In this document: positions 1-11,520 of the stretch, piece by piece
How the letters are laid out: each line of letters opens with the position of its first letter
How positions within the stretch are numbered: position 1 is the first letter of the stretch
The notes under the pieces: generated by a model
Seen by the model: the letters and a program-made list of their open reading frames with translations, nothing else
Told to the model about the DNA's origin: nothing
Database searches by the model: none
Made by a program: the position numbers and the translations under genes
Assembly: GCA_030685235.1 (NCBI GenBank)
Contig: MU839097.1
Location: 124,001 to 188,000 of the forward strand
Source: Copromyces sp. CBS 386.78
Taxonomy: Eukaryota > Ascomycota > Sordariomycetes > Sordariales > Sordariaceae
Direction: 5' to 3'
DNA: 64,000 nt

Positions 1-1
1 C

Positions 2-886
2 CTCGACTCCTGGGATACCTCCTCCGTCGAACCTTCAAACCGGCAAACGGTCGCCGAGGCCGCCTCCGCTTGCTCTCCACCAATGCTCCCCGCTCCCTTC
101 TTTGAGGCCATCCCCGCTAGTCCCATGGCGAGCGGACAATCCCGTCCAGGGCTACCTCCTACCGACAGCCAGCTAGATCTCGGCAACAGCCTGTTCATCC
201 CGCCCAAGGCCATCCGCCGCCGCAGCCGCTCCTTCAGCCCCGCCTCTATGCGGTCAATGGAGTTCGCGCGGGAAGCGTTCACCCAGCACGCGACACACAG
301 TGAGACGCACATCAGCGAATCGCACATCCACCCTCTCTTCCGATCCGACTCGCCCACGCCGCCGGCTATCGTGTCTCCAGGGACAATGGTGGTAGCGGCG
401 CCCAACGGCGGGCAGGTCCTCTCGGATAAGCACAGCATTCGCACCCTAGCGAGGAAGCGAAGTGAGAGCTTACCGGCGGTGTCGAGCCCGTTGAGCAGAC
501 AGGGGTCATTAGAAAGTTTCAGGACGAAGATGACGAGGTATGAGGGCGGAAGTAGGCCGGGGACGACAACAGAGGAGTTGAGGGAGGAAGATGAGGAGGA
601 GAACGACGAGGAGGGTGAAGAGGACGACGAAAGAGATCAAATGATGAAGGGGAAGTGGAAGACCGCTGCTGTGAGTAGCCCATCAACTTCGCCGAGACCA
701 TCGTTGTCTCACGATGATGCGGCGGATCGAGCAGTGACGCCGCCTATTCCAGGCTGGATCCTCGTTGCTGGAGCGAGGACGAGTCTTTTGGGGTATAATC
801 AGCGGAAAAACTCAGGTCAGACACCCACGTCTGCACCGGCCGACGAGGAGGAGGAGGAGGATGTTGCCGGTGCTTCCGCTCGATGA
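2..886 (+). CDS. 3' end of an unrecognised gene (partial)
   Basis: The reading frame is already open at the left edge of the window, so only the C-terminal part of about 294 residues is visible and the true start lies outside. The visible protein is low in complexity. It has Ser/Pro/Arg-rich stretches (an IRRRSRSFSP motif and SRSES-like segments) and then an acidic run of Glu and Asp at about residues 195-215. It ends with a Pro/Thr/Glu-rich tail. I see no transmembrane segment, catalytic motif or named domain in this part. A disordered cytoplasmic or nuclear tail with phosphorylatable RS/SP sites is the most that can be inferred. Function unknown. Gene identity would have to come from the missing N-terminal part. 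Confidence 0.6.
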   Translation, partial: LDSWDTSSVEPSNRQTVAEAASACSPPMLPAPFFEAIPASPMASGQSRPGLPPTDSQLDLGNSLFIPPKAIRRRSRSFSPASMRSMEFAREAFTQHATHSETHISESHIHPLFRSDSPTPPAIVSPGTMVVAAPNGGQVLSDKHSIRTLARKRSESLPAVSSPLSRQGSLESFRTKMTRYEGGSRPGTTTEELREEDEEENDEEGEEDDERDQMMKGKWKTAAVSSPSTSPRPSLSHDDAADRAVTPPIPGWILVAGARTSLLGYNQRKNSGQTPTSAPADEEEEEDVAGASAR

Positions 887-2514
887 TGATGACGGAAGGG
901 CGACCGGCACCCGAGAAAAAGAAGTTTCCTTTGTCTGGTTTGGTTGGGTGTACAACGGGCATCGAACGGCCGGTTGGTGGGCGTGGTTGTGTTGGATGCC
1001 CTTGAAACGAAGTTACGACATGAATGCTTTTGGATACCTTTCAGTTCTCTTCTTTACCCTGATTTTCTTTCGTTCTTGTTGGTTTGCTCTCGGCTCAAGG
1101 CGTGAGAAAGGCGGTTGGCGGAAGAGATACCACTTTTTCTTCTTCTTGTTTGGCTTGTTGGGGTTTGGAGAAATTAGATGATACCTTTGATGCGTGGCGT
1201 TGGATATAAAGATAAACCTAGTAGGTTCTTGGCTAGGTATGGACGGAAAAGAAAAGGAGGATGGCATATAGAAGGATCTGGCCATGATTGGACGGTTGGA
1301 CAGAGGAGTGGTTGAATGGTCGTGTTAAGGCCGATGCTTCCTCGATGCCTTGAGCGAGAGAGATGAGATGATTGAAGGACGTAATGGATGAGAAATGAAG
1401 AAGTAGAACACAAGATGGTGCCCGAGACATGTGTGATCCTCCATCCAAGCTATGATATTAGAGCGTCTGACCACGGGTGCGATGTAGAGGTAGAGAGGTA
1501 GCTTGGGATTGATGATGAGAGAATCGAGAATGGGGATTTGGCGCAAAGGAGTGCTGCTTTGATACTCAATGAACTTGATTGGTAGTACCGTTCATTTTGC
1601 GATGATAACCGAAGGGAAGGTGCTCTCGTCGTCAACTGGGCATGTTCAGAGCAAGAGCAACCAAGCTCCCCGTTGACGTGAAGCCTTATCTTATCTGCTT
1701 TCGACAATTCTTGTAGTCTGATTGGAGAAGAGCTTTGTTTTCCCCACTTTACGCGCTTATGAGTGGATACCTTATCTGTTGCCGTGACACTGCCGTAACC
1801 AGCAATGACTTCATTTCTTTCATGGCAGAAACTGACTGTTTTTTGGAAGGTTGACAACATGAGATCAGATGCCCCCCTTTCATTCACTTGTATCACCCTC
1901 ACCAACGAGAGAGATGAAGCAATCAGTGAGATTAAAAGCCGGATCAAAAAGAAAGGATTGTTTGCAACATGATATCGAATGAATGGATGAAGCAAAACAT
2001 TTGTGTACGCAGACGGATGGCAGTGTGACCTCCCACAGCTCCAGGCGGCAAGATGCCGCGCAGCCCCCCGCCTAACAATGCCGCTGCCTGCCTGCCCACT
2101 TTGCCTGCCGCTTCTAGAGGTACCCAGCCATTCACTACCTTGGGTGCCGTACTAGCACTGGCTGCGAGCCTGCGACCGTGAACCTGCCCGCCTGCCCCTC
2201 TTCCATCGTCAGCAGGTGAAGCGAACAAACCCCAAATTCTCCGCCTCAAAGCTGCCCCAATCAGTCATCACAGCCCGCTGTAAAACGGTTCAAAAGTTTC
2301 CTTCTATTTCTTGCCACACTCAGCGACTACAACCACCTCCTCCCCTGTCCGCCTGCCACCTCACATCTCTACGGCGCCCAACCGCAACGAATCTTCCTCT
2401 CTCCGTCGCAACTCCGAACCCAACAAAGTTCGACCGTCCGACAGATTTTATTTACATCACCATACCCATATCATCAACATAGCAGTCGATTAGCTGCGCG
2501 ACAGATTGCCCAAG
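887..2514. other. intergenic region, no gene seen
   Basis: About 1.6 kb between the partial gene and rad23. Only short open frames occur and none shows a domain or a plausible start and splice pattern. It should contain the 3' end of the left gene and the rad23 promoter and 5' leader. The 150 bases before the rad23 start are pyrimidine- and C-rich, as in many ascomycete leaders. Two copies of the octamer TAGAGGTA sit here (1485 and 2115). Confidence 0.5.
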
Positions 2515-4241
2515 ATGAAGGTCACTTTCAAGGTACGTGCCCATCAGCTTGCCCGTGTCGAGTGTTTGACGTAGCCAGGCAGACAGGCACAGACAACGAG
2601 ACAGAGGCAACGCGATAGCTTCCCAATAAGCTAGAAACGCACCATCATCTTGTCTGGATCCCGGCTGCCTGGGTGGATCAAAGCTCGCCTCTCTCTACCC
2701 CCAAGCTCTCATAGTATACACAACTCAATTCTAACAGTCATCGTTCATCTAGGACCTCAAGCAACAAAAGTTCACGCTCGAGATCGAGCCTACCGAGACC
2801 GTGGGTTACCCCTTGTCGCCTACCGTTCCCTTATACACGTTACCTTAAACCGATGTCATGGACGACAACACGCCGTGGCAGTGCTCAGCAATCGAATGCT
2901 CTGTCAACGTTGCGAGCCTCTCATGCCACTCCGGGGAAACGTATGATGCTGGCGAGCTATAGACTAACCAGCTGCAGATTGCCAAGGTCAAGGCGAAGAT
3001 CTCCGAGGAGAGGGGCTGGGCTCCCGAGCTTCAGAAGCTCATCTACTCCGGTAAGCATCGCTTGCTCTCAGACGATGGGTACAGCTCCCGAATACTGACA
3101 GTGTTTCAACAGGCAAGATTTTGAAGGATGAGGAAACCGTCGAGTCTTACAAGATTGAGGAGAAGGGTTTCGTCGTCTGTGTTGTAAACAAGGTACGGTT
3201 ACTGATGCGCGAGTACGAGAGGAATGAAGCTGACATTATCGCAGCCCAAGACCACTGCCCCCAAGCCGGCCGAGTCGTCATCGTCTGCTGCCACCCCCGC
3301 CACCCCCGCTGCCGCCGCGTCGGCCCCTACACCCGCTGCACCTGCTGCTCCTGCGCCCTCCAGCGCTGCTGCCGCTGCCCCCTCGACGCCAACGCCTGCT
3401 AGAACCGCCGCGGCTCCTGAGGCGGCCCCCGCTGCCGGTGCTCGCGATGCTAACGCCCTTGCGATGGGCGAGCAGCGCGCCGAGGCCATTGCCAACATGG
3501 AGGCTATGGGTTTCGAGCGCTCCCAGATCGATGCGGCTATGCGTGCCGCCTTCTACAACCCCGAGCGCGCCGTGGAGTACCTTTTGACCGTACGTATCAC
3601 AAGTCATACGACTCTCCGTGGTGGATCTGGTATACTGACACAGATTTTAGGGTATTCCCGCCAACCTCCAACAACAGGCTGCCAGCTCTCGTCAGCCTTC
3701 CGCCGCCCCGGCTGCTGCTGCTGCTCCCGCCAACCAGGCCGCTTCCCCCGCTGCTGCCGGCGGTGACGATGAGGACCAAGTCAACCTCTTCGATCTCGCT
3801 GCTCAGCTTGGCAACAGCGCTGGCGGACGTGGTGCCCGTGGTGCGGAGGGTGCTGGTGCTGAGGCCGCTGGTCTCGGCAACCTCGACTTCCTCCGAAACA
3901 ACGCCCAGTTCCAGCAGATGCGCCAGCTTGTGCAGGAGCAGCCCCAGATGTTGGAGCCTATCTTACAACAACTCGGTGCTGGCAACCCCCAGCTCGCTCA
4001 GATGATCGCCCAAAACTCGGATCAGTTTCTCAACCTCCTCGGCGAGGGTGGTGAGGGTGGCTCTGTCGGTATTGCCGTCACCGAGGAGGAGCGCGATGCC
4101 ATTGAGCGTCTGACCCGCCTGGGCTTTCCCCAGGACCAGGTCATCCAGGCCTACTTCGCGTGCGACAAGGACGAAGAGCTTGCCGCCAACTTCCTTTTTG
4201 ATCATGGTCCCGAGGAGGATGACGATATGCCCCAACAATAG
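2515..4241 (+). CDS. rad23: UV excision repair / proteasome shuttle protein Rad23
   Basis: Rad23 carries polyubiquitinated substrates to the proteasome and stabilises the Rad4/XPC damage-recognition protein in nucleotide excision repair. The exons I assign are 2515-2532, 2753-2800, 2978-3050, 3113-3192, 3245-3589 and 3651-4241, giving 384 residues with all phases consistent. Order of domains: N-terminal ubiquitin-like domain (about residues 1-73, starting MKVTFKDLKQQKF), an Ala/Pro/Thr-rich linker, UBA1 (about 148-190, with the MGF motif), a second linker, an STI1-like XPC-binding domain (about 263-325, Gln/Leu-rich), and UBA2 (about 336-378, with the LGF motif). Length and order match the family. 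Four introns split the ubiquitin-like domain alone. The start has a favourable AAG-ATG context. The next gene is convergent. Confidence 0.95.
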
Positions 4242-5119
4242 GGATGAGGTTGTGGGCTGGGATGTCATCTTGGGTTTCTTGTAATCAGGCGTTAAAAGTC
4301 AATTGACAGGGAGGATTTTCGTTAGCAGCTGCCTTTGCATTTGAAACGTGGGCGACGGCTGGATGGTTTGGGCTTGCTTAAGAAGGATGCATTGGAGGAG
4401 ACTTTATGATAACATTATACCTTAGGGAGCTCAAATGCTCAACAGTGCTGATCAACGTTCAGAATCATTACATGGGTGCACAACGATGTCGAGTTGTCCA
4501 ACGCGCGAAGAATTTTGAAGAGTTTAGCAATGAGGTAGCGAGAATAAAATGAGTGGTGATGCGAAGGCTGCTTGCCATAGTAATGTCGAGTAAACAACGA
4601 GCAATGCCCTGAGAGAAATAAGAACAGAGGTATCGCCTATTCTACACATTTTCTGGAGAGAACGGTTAAATGTTCGAAATTAGAGCATGTCATTACCGAC
4701 AACCATCAATGAAAGGCAAGACGAGGATAACTGGGAGCAATTCCTGTAAAATGATCGTGATCAGTTTTGACCTTCCCTGACCTGTTTCCGTACCTGATTA
4801 CCGTCCGGTTGATGGGTATATAAGCCTGATCCCCTGAAGGCGAACGAACCCATTTTAATTCCTATAGTCACACGTAGCCCATGATCTGTTCCCTTCCGTC
4901 TCTCTCCCTGTCCAGCCATAGTAACCATGCCAGTGTTGAAAACAATGAAAGCTGTTCCGACAAACTTTTGACTGGCAGCCTTCTGAAGAAACATGATAAG
5001 CCTCTCCTACCGAAGGATACAGCACAACCAACCCTTTGGCCTGACCTCTCCATAAACGTGAACACGCTCACGATATAACCTCCATCCGAAACCCTTTCCC
5101 CAACCGATCGATCGATTGA
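4242..5119. other. convergent intergenic region
   Basis: Holds the 3' ends of rad23 (+) and bdp1 (-). I see no credible coding frame, RNA gene or repeat here. Confidence 0.5.
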
Positions 5120-7441
5120 TTACCACGCCGACGGCTCCGGCCTCGCCTTCTTCCCCCTTCCCCTCTTCTTCCCCCCTGCCTGCCCATCCTTCCCAAACAA
5201 CAGTTCAGCCTTCTTCCTCTCCTCCTCCGCCTTCGCATCCTCAATCGCCTTCTGCCGCGCCTCAAACTCCTCCTCGGCTTTCCTCTGCTCCTCATAAATC
5301 TTCTCGGCAGTCTCAAACTCCTGCCCCGTCTCGCGCTGGTACTGCTCGATATCGATCGTCACTGTCCTCTCGCCCACCAGCGCCTTTTGGATCCTGTCCG
5401 GATCGGCCCTCTCCTCGCGGTTGAATTTCAGCTTGATGTGCTTGCGCGTCTTGTCCTTGAACAGGCGGGCGATGGTCTCAAAGTCTGTGCCGAACATGGT
5501 TAGTGCCGAGTAGAACTTGTCGGTTTCTTCGTCCGTCCATTGCCCCGGTTTCATGTTGCGGCGGAGATAAGTCGCCGAGGTGGTCAGGTGCGTGAAGTCG
5601 TTCTCTTCTTGCACTTCGTAGTTGGCGTGGTCGATGGTTGCGTGCCGGTTTACCTGCAACGACCGTTCGTTGAGCCGGATTTCGCCGTCGATCATGATGT
5701 ATTGCTCGCCGACGGCGCCGACGGTCGAGTCAACGAGGGGGGGCTCGTCGATGGCGGGCCGGGAGGACGCAGGGCCGGTATTCGAAGAGGCCCCGGGGGC
5801 AGGTGTGCCGGAGGCGGAGGCTTCGCCGCTCGCACCGCCGTCGGCGTCGTCCTCGTCGTCGCCTGTCTCGCCGCGCTTTTGCTTCTTGCGCTTTTCGTAG
5901 TATTTCTGCCGCTTGGCCCGCTCGCGCTCGGCGAGCTCGTCGTGTAGGCTGAATTTCTTGCCGATGTGCAGATCCTTGGCCAGCTCGGCCATGGTTAGCT
6001 GGGTGACGTCAATCTGGACTTGCTCGGCATTTTCGGGAGTGGCTTCGCGCTGTTGCCTGCCGCCCTTCTTGGTGGCTGCTTGGGCTTCACTTTGCTCCTC
6101 CTCATTATCGCCCAGGAGAGCTGGATCGATGTTCGACTCTGTCCTGGACTTTCTCGGCTTCCGCACCCGCTTCGGCTTGGGCGCCGCTCCCTGACCGTCT
6201 TCTCCCTCGACGGTCGGCTCGGCCGCTGCTGCTGCTTTCCTTGTCCGTGCGCGCTTCTTGGGAGGTGCTGCTGTTGCTGCTGCACCTTCGGTTTCATCGT
6301 TATCGGCTTCACCTTCGCCAGTTGCTGCGTCCGCCTTGCGTTTTCGAGGAGCTCGCTTTTTGGGAGCTGGTGCTGCCGCCGGCGCTTCACCTTCAGCTTC
6401 AGCCGCTTCGTCTCCGTCGGCGCTCGGTCCGGCCGCTGCTTTCCTTGTCCGTGTTCGCTTCGTGGGAGGTGGTACTGCCGCTTCGGCTTCGACTTCATCG
6501 TTATTTGCTTCATCCACTGTTGCATCTGCCTTGCGCTTTCGAGGAGCTCGCGGTTTTGCGGGTGCCTTCGCGGTTAACTTCTTTGCGGGCGCCTTCTTGG
6601 TGGGTTTGGTTGTTGCTTCGGCCGTTGCCTCGGCACTCGACTCTGTTCGGCTCTCAGTAGAGCTCTCGGCGGCTGCAGCTGCTGTCTGGGTCAAGGAAGA
6701 TGTTGAAACCGTCGCTTGTGTAGACTCTGTGCCGGAACGTGTCGAAGCGGCTTCTGTTGAGGTCGTTGCACTTGGGGTAGTCGAGGACGTGGTGCTAGAG
6801 GTATCAGCCGCGGCTGTCGGGCGTGTAGCCTTGGACGGAGACTGCGCTATGGCTTCTGATGTACCGGATGTCGCCGCAGATCTTCTGGCTCTAGGCCTTG
6901 TGATTTCGATGATGGTCGGGGTGATGGCAGTCGCTGGCGTTCCCCTACTTCTGGAAGGTGTTTGTTTTGGAGTCGCTGCTTTAGGAGTCTCGGTCGTGGC
7001 ACTCGAGCTCTTTTCGCTTGTCGGCTTCTCGACTGGCTTTTCTGCTGGCTTTTCCACCGGCGTACTCGCCGTTGCGGTTGGGGCTGGAGTTGGCACCGGA
7101 ACTGGGGCCGGAGCTGTAGCTGATGTCGCTGCAGGTGCTTGCTTGTCGGTTGGAGCGGCATCTTTTGTGGTTGGTTTGGCAACATTCGAAGATTTGTTCT
7201 CGGGGATCGTATCGGTTGGGCCAGTGGCAGGAGGGGTCGGCTGGGCTGAAGCTGAAGCCGGGGAGACCTGACGGGTCGAGGGACCGGACTCGGCGGTGGG
7301 AGTCGGGGCAGCTGTGGTAGGTTGCGATGCTGTCTCGGTAGGAGCGGGAGTTGAGTCTGTTGACTTTGCGGAAGCTGGCGCGTTGCGACGAGCAACCACC
7401 TTGGGTTTGACCTTGGGGCCGAAGCCCGGTTTCTTGAGCAT
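5120..7441 (-). CDS. bdp1: TFIIIB subunit B'' (BDP1-like), SANT-domain protein
   Basis: A single-exon frame of 773 residues. Near residues 625-680 it carries the extended SANT/Myb domain typical of Bdp1: a GQWTDEETDKFY start, then FGTDFETIARLF and KTRKHIKLKFNREE. The DLHIGKKF segment just upstream is also of the Bdp1 type. Bdp1 completes TFIIIB with TBP and Brf1 and is needed for promoter opening by RNA polymerase III at tRNA, 5S and U6 genes. The first 290 residues are Thr/Ser/Pro/Ala-rich and probably disordered. Residues about 297-405 contain two similar Lys/Arg-rich modules with APRKRKADA and RTRKAAA motifs. The C-terminus is a long Glu/Lys helix ending in a basic tail (KKRGRGKKARPEP). 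The start fits the KPKV basic beginning of relatives. bre1 is divergently transcribed. Confidence 0.88.
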   Translation of the reverse strand: MLKKPGFGPKVKPKVVARRNAPASAKSTDSTPAPTETASQPTTAAPTPTAESGPSTRQVSPASASAQPTPPATGPTDTIPENKSSNVAKPTTKDAAPTDKQAPAATSATAPAPVPVPTPAPTATASTPVEKPAEKPVEKPTSEKSSSATTETPKAATPKQTPSRSRGTPATAITPTIIEITRPRARRSAATSGTSEAIAQSPSKATRPTAAADTSSTTSSTTPSATTSTEAASTRSGTESTQATVSTSSLTQTAAAAAESSTESRTESSAEATAEATTKPTKKAPAKKLTAKAPAKPRAPRKRKADATVDEANNDEVEAEAAVPPPTKRTRTRKAAAGPSADGDEAAEAEGEAPAAAPAPKKRAPRKRKADAATGEGEADNDETEGAAATAAPPKKRARTRKAAAAAEPTVEGEDGQGAAPKPKRVRKPRKSRTESNIDPALLGDNEEEQSEAQAATKKGGRQQREATPENAEQVQIDVTQLTMAELAKDLHIGKKFSLHDELAERERAKRQKYYEKRKKQKRGETGDDEDDADGGASGEASASGTPAPGASSNTGPASSRPAIDEPPLVDSTVGAVGEQYIMIDGEIRLNERSLQVNRHATIDHANYEVQEENDFTHLTTSATYLRRNMKPGQWTDEETDKFYSALTMFGTDFETIARLFKDKTRKHIKLKFNREERADPDRIQKALVGERTVTIDIEQYQRETGQEFETAEKIYEEQRKAEEEFEARQKAIEDAKAEEERKKAELLFGKDGQAGGKKRGRGKKARPEPSAW

Positions 7442-8841
7442 CTTGACGGGAGTCGCCGACTGTTGGCAACCGACTACCAGCTTTGAATTAGAGAGTACGG
7501 CGCCTCAAGGTTTTGGTGAGCATGGCCTACACAAGGCTGCCGACGACAAGCAAAGACCGGGGGGTTATTCTGAGGGTCAACTGATTGTGCCAGTGGATTC
7601 TGATGGAATGCTGATTCGGTGCGTATCCAGACAATCGTGTAAGACTGGAGATGGAGAAAAGCGCGCGGTCGAGGGAATCAATTGGTGCACAAGCGATTGA
7701 AGGACGCGGAGTCGGTTGATTGTTGACTTGGTGAGTGACAACAAAAAGCGATAAAGTGATGGATGGGAAAAAAGGTAGTGGGCGGGGTGGGTGGGTGGTC
7801 AGGATCCAGTCCCGGTGATGGCGCACTGGTCGGGTTCAGCAGCGTCCAGGCTTCGGCCAGTGGTAGTGGAGGAATCGAAGTGTGATAAAGGCACCGCAAG
7901 CCAAAGCTGAAAGGGGCTTAGCGTAACGCATCCAGAGTGGAGTCTGTCTGGCGGTCGCCGCGAGTCCTCACGGTCCCGTTCATGGACCCGCTTTTTGTGT
8001 CCAGCGGCCGATGAGTGTTGAGAATGGAAAGGTTGCAGTCTGTCTTGCGCCTTGGACTTCTCCGTTGCGCCCTTCGTCACAGACAGAATGGCAGACACCG
8101 AGGACAAAGTGAGAGCAGAGGGGGGCCTAGGGAGAGGCAGTTTATCCATCCATCCATTGCCTTGACACTCGACGGGCAGTCCGTTGGGGTTTGCCGTGCT
8201 GGTTCCTCTAACTAGCCTTAACAATTACCTCCAGGCTGGAGCCCCATCCGGCTCGGCTCTCCAGTCACGTTCTTCGACTTGCCTCTGCTCCGTCCTTTTT
8301 GAAGACTTGCCCGGAACCCGCACGCTCCTTTTGGCAGCCTTGACTGATGACTGCCACTCCCAATCGCTCCGCTGCGTCAAACTTCCACCTCGTTTTTCAC
8401 CTTCAACCAAGTCTGCGCACCGGGTCTGTCCAGGTCACAACCCACCCACCTCACCCACACAACCCATCACATCGTCGTCGCCCGGCATCAGACACGCCCC
8501 TCCGCCTCCGTTGACGCTCTCATCGACGACGGACAACGAGTCATCCACCATATGCAGTGGCGGTAAGAGAGGCCAACGATCACACACAGAGATCACCACG
8601 CCCTTCATCGCAGGTCCGGCTGGCTGCTCTCGACGCTTTCTTGCTTTCCATTGCCGATCGCGCTTTTTCTTCCAACTTTCTTTCTTCTGCCCGCTGATTG
8701 CCTCCTGGCCATCTCCGGTCGCGCTCTCGCCCTTCGCCGCCCGCACCGACAACTGAGTAACCCGGTCCGCTCCCTCAAGCGCCTTTTCTCATGCCGGTTG
8801 CCACCTCTCCCTCCGCAGTGCCTCGTCCTACCACCGTCAAG
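7442..8841. promoter_or_regulatory. divergent promoter region of bdp1 and bre1
   Basis: About 1.4 kb between two divergent start codons. It contains only short open frames without domains. An in-frame ATG at 8791 lies upstream of the bre1 start chosen here. I cannot point to specific transcription factor sites with confidence. Confidence 0.5.
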
Positions 8842-11520
8842 ATGGAGGACAGGAAGAGACCCGCCGCCAACGCGGATGACGTTGCCCCTCCCAGCAAGCG
8901 ACAGCAAGTCAACGGCACCAGCAAGTCCAAAGACGACTCCAATGATTCAAGGGAAGAGGCTTGGATTGAGGTATGTGTCACACATCGTCGGCTACCGCTT
9001 CACCCCCTCCCTCCCTTCTCGCCCTTCTCCTCCATATCACGTCCTACCTTACCCTAGCCCCTCGTGTCCTCTGCGCCATCAAGCGTGTTCTATCCTGTCT
9101 GTCCCTCGACGCCGCCTGCCATCTACCGCCAGTCGCGTCCGCTTTAGAGAGGCATCTTACGTGTCGGCCAAACCTCCTTATGACCCTCACCGCGATGTTT
9201 TTGTTGGGGTACTCTCCTCGACCCTTGCTAATGCGCGGCTTGCTGGCAACAGCACGCCCGGATCCCAGGATTCTCTCTTCATCATGCAATGCCTTGACCC
9301 TACCTACTCCCAGATACCACGCTCCTTAACCCGCCCACGATGTACATGATTCTCCTTTCACGGGCTTGCAGGCGACGGCTTGGCTGACTGGTTACGATGC
9401 GCAGGAATACCAAAAAGGTGCCATTTACCGGCAGATGCTCGAGTACAAGCGGTCAAAGGTCGATCTGGAACACCGTCTACAAGAAGCCGAGAAAAGCGCG
9501 GCTTTTCACGATGATCATTTGCGGGTTATCAAACAATGGCTATCGCAGGTACGCCTCGACTCCACTTCCATCTCCACACGACAAAGCCCGCTGACACCCC
9601 CCAGTTGACCCAAGAGCTAGAGTTGATTGCCGAAGGGTCACTCAAATCCATTACCCTGAAACCCGCAGAGTCCAACTGGGTATCGAGCCTCGCTTTCAAG
9701 GACAGCAAGGAATTCCGCCAACACTTGGATGATATCAGGAAACCGGTCATTTCCAAGGTCGAATCGTTACTCAGCAAACTCGCCAGTTCCCGGGGCGAAG
9801 TCAAGCCTGATGTGGCGCAACTGGAAGCACAGGTGAAGTCTTTACTGGCGAATCAGAAGGAACTAGCAGTCAAAATCGACAGACTCCAGGCCGACAATGC
9901 GACGCTCTCCGAACAGTATGATACCGCAACTCTCAAGGTGATCAAGGCCGAACGGAAGCTCGATAGGGTTAAAAGTGCCCAAGTCCAAAAATTGGAACAG
10001 CAGGCACTGGCGAACTCAACAACGCGACAAACCACAAATGACGAAAATGGCACAGGTTCAAGTACGGAAAACGGCGACGCCGCAGAGTACAAGACCAAAT
10101 ACAAGGAAGCTGTCGCCGTTGCCAACAAGCAAAAAGAACAGATCGAGTCCCTTCTTGCCGAAATCAAGAGCTTACAAGAAGAAAATGCCAGTTTCAAGAT
10201 CAAGAAGGAGGGCATTTCCGAGGAAGATTATGCCCGAACCGACGTGTTCAAGCAGTTCAAAGCTCAAAACGAGGATCTCATTAAGCGCATCAACAACCTG
10301 GAGGCCGTCAACAAGCAGCTACGGGAAGACGCCGAGAAGTTGCGGGCTGAACGAACATCGTACCGTGCCACGCTGGAACAAGAAGCCCAGGCTCTCACGT
10401 CGGATCTGGAGGACCAGATACAACAAAAGGACCAGGATCTTACGAGAATCCGCTCCGCAAGGGATGAGCTTCTGGCAGAACTTGCAATGCGTAAGGCGAG
10501 CCAGGAACAGGAAAAGACAGCGTCTGCTCACCTGAATGAGCTCGTCGAGGCCATGACGGATCGGATAACCCAACTAGAATCCGAGCTTGAGAGGTTAAGA
10601 CCAACAGATGACGTCAAGGCCACTTTGACGGAGGATTTGAGCAGCCTTTCAGTTGATGAGCTTCGTGAAAAGTTCGCCAAGTTGGAGAGGGATTACGAAT
10701 CGATTAACAAGGAACTTCCAGCGCTCGAAAAGTCGTACAGGAAGGCTATGGGCCTCGCACACAAGAAAGTGATGGATTTCTCTGCTTTGGAGGAGCGCGT
10801 TGCTATTCTCACGGCCGAGAAGAGCAAAGCAGACCAAAAGTACTTTGCCGCGCGTAAGGACATGGACATTCGGATAGCCGAGATACGGACATTGCGCGGA
10901 CAGAACAGCAAGAGCTCCGAGATAATTTCCCAGCTCAAGGATGTCGAGACGCAGCATCGAGCACTCATCTCCACTTTGGAGAAGCAGATTGCGGATTTGA
11001 AGCAGTCCAATACAACAATCGTGACGGAAAGTAAGAAGCTTGAATCCTTGAGTGCCGAGGCCACTCGGCGGGCGGAATCTGTGAAGTCGCAAATTGAAAA
11101 CCTGCAAAATCTCGTCAAATCCAAGGATACGGCAGGCAGGGAACTGAAGGAGAAGGCGATGGACAAGGAGCAAGAGGCGGAGAAGCTCAAGGTGCGCCTC
11201 GACAAGGTCAGCTCGGAACGCGACAAGTGGAAGACCAAGTGCCAGTCCAACTCGACCGATGAGGAGGAAGTGCTCAGGGTAAGTGGCGGTTTTGGGAGAC
11301 TTCCTGATTGGATCTGGACGTATAAACTGACTTGCTATTCATCTAGAATCTGGTTCTGTGTTCCGTGTGTAGGAGCAACTTCAAGAACACAATACTCAAG
11401 GGCTGCGGGCACGTATTCTGTAACGAGTGTGTCGACAACCGACTGGCGAACCGCATGCGAAAATGCCCCAGCTGCAACAAGGCGTTCGATCGATCTGACG
11501 CCATGCCTGCTCATTTGTAG
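8842..11520 (+). CDS. bre1: E3 ubiquitin ligase Bre1 (histone H2B monoubiquitination)
   Basis: Bre1 is the RING ligase that, with the E2 Rad6, attaches one ubiquitin to histone H2B, a mark needed for H3K4 and H3K79 methylation. The exons I assign are 8842-8970, 9405-9548, 9605-11278 and 11347-11520, giving 706 residues. Nearly the whole protein is coiled coil rich in Glu, Lys, Gln and Leu, as in the family. The last 55 residues form a C3HC4 RING (CSVC, then CGHVFC, NEC and CPSC). Each of the last three introns ends with a GCTGAC or ACTGAC branch site near its acceptor. An ATG at 8791 in the same frame would add 17 residues, but the 8842 ATG has the better context (CAAG before, G after). An alternative acceptor at 9371 in the first intron would add 11 residues in frame. 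Confidence 0.92.

Noticed and set aside
6258..7271. 337-codon antisense frame, Ala/Val/Gly-rich
   Set aside because: Shadow of the Ala/Thr/Pro-rich N-terminal part of BDP1.
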